14,493 nt of DNA, taken from JBFEUI01 sp041547565 (lineage in GTDB: Bacteria; Pseudomonadota; Gammaproteobacteria; Thiohalomonadales; Thiohalomonadaceae). The translations under genes and the position numbers were made by a program. Where the stretch lies: contig JBFEUI010000072.1 in assembly GCA_041547565.1 (NCBI GenBank), forward strand, positions 1 to 14,493. The letters are read 5' to 3'. Numbering within the stretch: position 1 is the first letter of the stretch; every line of letters begins with the position of its first letter. Shown piece after piece: positions 12,842-14,493 of this stretch. The notes under the pieces are model-generated. The model was not told the DNA's origin. It saw nothing but the letters and a program-made list of their open reading frames with translations, and did not search any database.

Positions 12842-14173
12842 ATGGCGACACGAGAAGGCAACCTGGAGGCCCCGACTAGGCATCCCATCGACTGGCAAAA
12901 TCCCGAATACTACAACGAGGCGTCACTGTTCCAGGAACTGGAGCGGGTGTTCGACCTGTGCCACGGTTGCCGCCGCTGCGTCAGCCTGTGCCAGTCCTTC
13001 CCCACCCTGTTCGATTTGGTGGACGAGTCGGACACCATGGAGGTGGACGGCGTGAAGAAGGAGGACTACTGGCAGGTGGTGGACCACTGCTACCTGTGCG
13101 ATCTGTGCTACATGACCAAGTGCCCCTACACCCCGCCCCACGAGTGGAACATCGATTTCCCGCACCTGATGCTGCGGGCCAAGGCGGTGAAGCACAAAAA
13201 GGGGGACTTCAAGACCCGCGACAAGATCCTGACCAGCACCGATGCGGTGGGCAGCATCGCCGGCATCCCGGTCGTTGCCGGCATCGTCAACGCCGCCAAC
13301 AAGGCCAAACCGACCCGCAAACTGCTCGAATCGGTGCTCGGGGTACACGCCGATGCCCGGGTGCCCGAGTACCACTCCAACACCCTGCGCAAGCGCCTGC
13401 GGGAGAAGGTCGGTGCCAGCGGCGAGGGTGAAGCCGCGGGCCCCACCAGGGGCAAGGTCGCCCTGTTCGCCACCTGCTACGGCAACCGCAACGAGCCGGT
13501 GATCGGCGAGGACCTGGTGGCGGTGTTCGAGCACAACGGCATTCCCGTCACCATGGCCGAGAAGGAGCAGTGCTGCGGCATGCCCAAGCTGGAGCTCGGC
13601 GACTTCGCATCGGTGGCAAAGGCCAAGGAGGCCAACATCCCGGTACTGGCCAAGCTGGTCGACGAGGGCTGGGACATTGTCGCCCCGGTCCCCTCCTGCG
13701 CACTCATGTTCAAGCAGGAACTGCCGCTGATGTACCCCGACGACGCGGACGTTAAAAAGGTCGGCGAGGCGATCTTCGATCCCTTCGAATACCTGATGCA
13801 CCGGCACAAGGCCGGCAAGCTGAACACCGACTTCAAAAATCCGCTCGGCAAGGTCGCCTACCACGCCGCCTGCCACCAGCGGGTGCAGAACGTCGGTTCC
13901 AAGACCCGCGAGCTGCTGTCGCTGATTCCGGACACCGAGATCAGCGCCATCGAACGCTGCTCCGGCCACGACGGCACCTACGCGGTGAAAAAGGAGTTCC
14001 ACGCGGCCTCGATGAAGATCGCCCGGCCGGTGGTCAGCGCAGTGAAACGCGCCGAGGCCGACCACTACGGCAGCGACTGCCCGATGGCCGGGCACCATAT
14101 CGAGCACGGCATGGCCGACGGCAGCGCCACGGAACACCCGCTGAGCCTGCTGCGCAAGGCCTACGGGATATAA
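12842..14173 (+). CDS. iron-sulfur protein with two [4Fe-4S] motifs and two CCG-type domains (HdrD/GlpC-like)
   Basis: This 443-residue protein is of the heterodisulfide reductase subunit D / GlpC type. N-terminal ferredoxin part: C-x2-C-x2-C-x3-C at Cys40, 43, 46, 50 and at Cys83, 86, 89, 94 (followed by P), which should hold two [4Fe-4S] clusters. First CCG domain: Cys212, then CCGMPKLELG with Cys244/245, and Cys286. Second CCG domain: Cys344 (HAACHQRVQNVG), then ERCSGHDGTYAVKKE, where the expected CC pair has become CS (Cys373), and Cys413. There is no flavin domain, signal peptide or membrane helix, so it is a cytoplasmic electron carrier or reductase subunit needing a partner. A GGAGA Shine-Dalgarno sequence precedes the ATG. 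It lies between rubrerythrin and EncFtn, all on the same strand. I recall genes of this kind often next to rubrerythrin. The substrate is unknown. Confidence 0.9.
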   Translation: MATREGNLEAPTRHPIDWQNPEYYNEASLFQELERVFDLCHGCRRCVSLCQSFPTLFDLVDESDTMEVDGVKKEDYWQVVDHCYLCDLCYMTKCPYTPPHEWNIDFPHLMLRAKAVKHKKGDFKTRDKILTSTDAVGSIAGIPVVAGIVNAANKAKPTRKLLESVLGVHADARVPEYHSNTLRKRLREKVGASGEGEAAGPTRGKVALFATCYGNRNEPVIGEDLVAVFEHNGIPVTMAEKEQCCGMPKLELGDFASVAKAKEANIPVLAKLVDEGWDIVAPVPSCALMFKQELPLMYPDDADVKKVGEAIFDPFEYLMHRHKAGKLNTDFKNPLGKVAYHAACHQRVQNVGSKTRELLSLIPDTEISAIERCSGHDGTYAVKKEFHAASMKIARPVVSAVKRAEADHYGSDCPMAGHHIEHGMADGSATEHPLSLLRKAYGI

Positions 14174-14194
14174 CACCGGATAGACTAACGACTT

Positions 14195-14218
14195 GTCACA
14201 TTGCTGGCGCAACGTGAC
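14195..14218 (+). other. intercistronic stem-loop between the Fe-S protein and EncFtn genes
   Basis: GTCACATTGC (14195-14204) and GCAACGTGAC (14209-14218) pair with one mismatch and a 4-nt loop. No U-tract follows, and the Shine-Dalgarno sequence of the next gene starts 19 bp later. It is likely an mRNA processing or stability element that sets different levels of the two products, rather than a terminator. Confidence 0.5.
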
Positions 14219-14251
14219 CTACGACAACTACATAATAAGGAGAAAAGCTGT

Positions 14252-14493
14252 ATGGCTAACGAGGGTTACCACGAACCGGTCAGCGAACTGAGCGACGAGA
14301 CGCGCGACATGCACCGCGCCATCGTCTCGCTGATGGAAGAGCTGGAGGCGGTCGACTGGTACAACCAGCGTGTCGATGCCTGCAAGGATGCGGAGCTACG
14401 CGCCATCCTCGCCCACAACCGCGACGAGGAGAAAGAGCACGCGGCAATGGTGCTGGAGTGGATCCGCCGACGTGATCCCGCGTTTGACAAGGA
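14252..14493 (+). CDS. encapsulated ferritin-like protein EncFtn (3' end cut by window)
   Basis: EncFtn is the ferritin-like cargo of iron-storage encapsulins. It forms a ring-shaped decamer of dimers with ferroxidase sites at the subunit interface, and the encapsulin shell holds the iron. The ATG at 14252 has an AAGGAG Shine-Dalgarno sequence, and 80 codons plus two bases are in the window. The sequence closely follows R. rubrum EncFtn as I recall it: HRAIVSLMEELEAVDWYNQR, then AELRAILAHNRDEEKEHAAM, and LEWIRRRDPAFDK. With an offset of two, Glu30, Glu60 and His63 match the known ferroxidase ligands Glu32, Glu62 and His65. Glu29, Glu32 and Trp36 match the entry-site residues. Only two helices are expected, as in EncFtn and unlike classical four-helix ferritins. 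The C-terminal encapsulation peptide and the shell gene lie beyond the window. Confidence 0.9.
   Translation, partial: MANEGYHEPVSELSDETRDMHRAIVSLMEELEAVDWYNQRVDACKDAELRAILAHNRDEEKEHAAMVLEWIRRRDPAFDK

Noticed and set aside
12923..14212. A 429-codon open frame antisense to the Fe-S protein gene
   Set aside because: It mirrors a G+C-rich gene whose sense product has clear cysteine motifs and a Shine-Dalgarno sequence. The antisense product has low-complexity, His/Val/Leu-rich sequence and no recognisable family.

Overview
The window looks like chromosomal DNA from a gammaproteobacterium. It has two gene orders that I know from Pseudomonas and its relatives: asmA-mutY-yggX, and thiS, thiG and trmB in that order. 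The G+C content is fairly high, and the protein matches are all proteobacterial. A sulfur-oxidising Chromatiales-type organism would fit, but that is inference. No transposase, integrase, CRISPR array or rRNA was seen.

Layout from left to right. (1) 1-729: the 3' part of cysQ on the + strand. (2) 738-4641, minus strand: asmA, mutY and yggX form a tight operon (10 bp gap, then a 4 bp ATGA overlap). They are followed by tRNA-Phe(GAA) with its own promoter and a small cysteine-rich protein of unknown function. (3) 4642-5143: a mostly non-coding stretch with tRNA-Gly(CCC), a partial copy of that tRNA's 3' end 147 bp away, and three back-to-back hairpins between them. (4) 5144-10062: thiS and thiG on the + strand, interleaved with two paralogous minus-strand genes of 613 and 549 codons. 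These encode an uncharacterised N-terminal region and a PilZ-like domain. (5) 10083-11957: a bidirectional terminator, a minus-strand gene for an exported PPC-like protein, a divergent intergenic region with a CRP-like palindrome, and trmB. (6) 12276-14493: rubrerythrin (diiron domain only), a large iron-sulfur protein with two [4Fe-4S] motifs and two CCG-type domains, and the start of an encapsulated ferritin (EncFtn) gene that runs off the window.

Functionally, cysQ serves sulfur and nucleotide metabolism. mutY and yggX serve oxidative-damage repair and iron/oxidative-stress protection. thiS and thiG make the thiazole of thiamine, and trmB modifies tRNA. The right-hand end is the most notable part: an EncFtn cargo gene implies that an encapsulin shell gene lies just beyond the window. 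The rubrerythrin and Fe-S protein beside it suggest a peroxide-removal and redox module linked to encapsulin iron storage. The two PilZ-like paralogues are the other lead: a possible family of nucleotide-signalling proteins whose N-terminal part I cannot assign.
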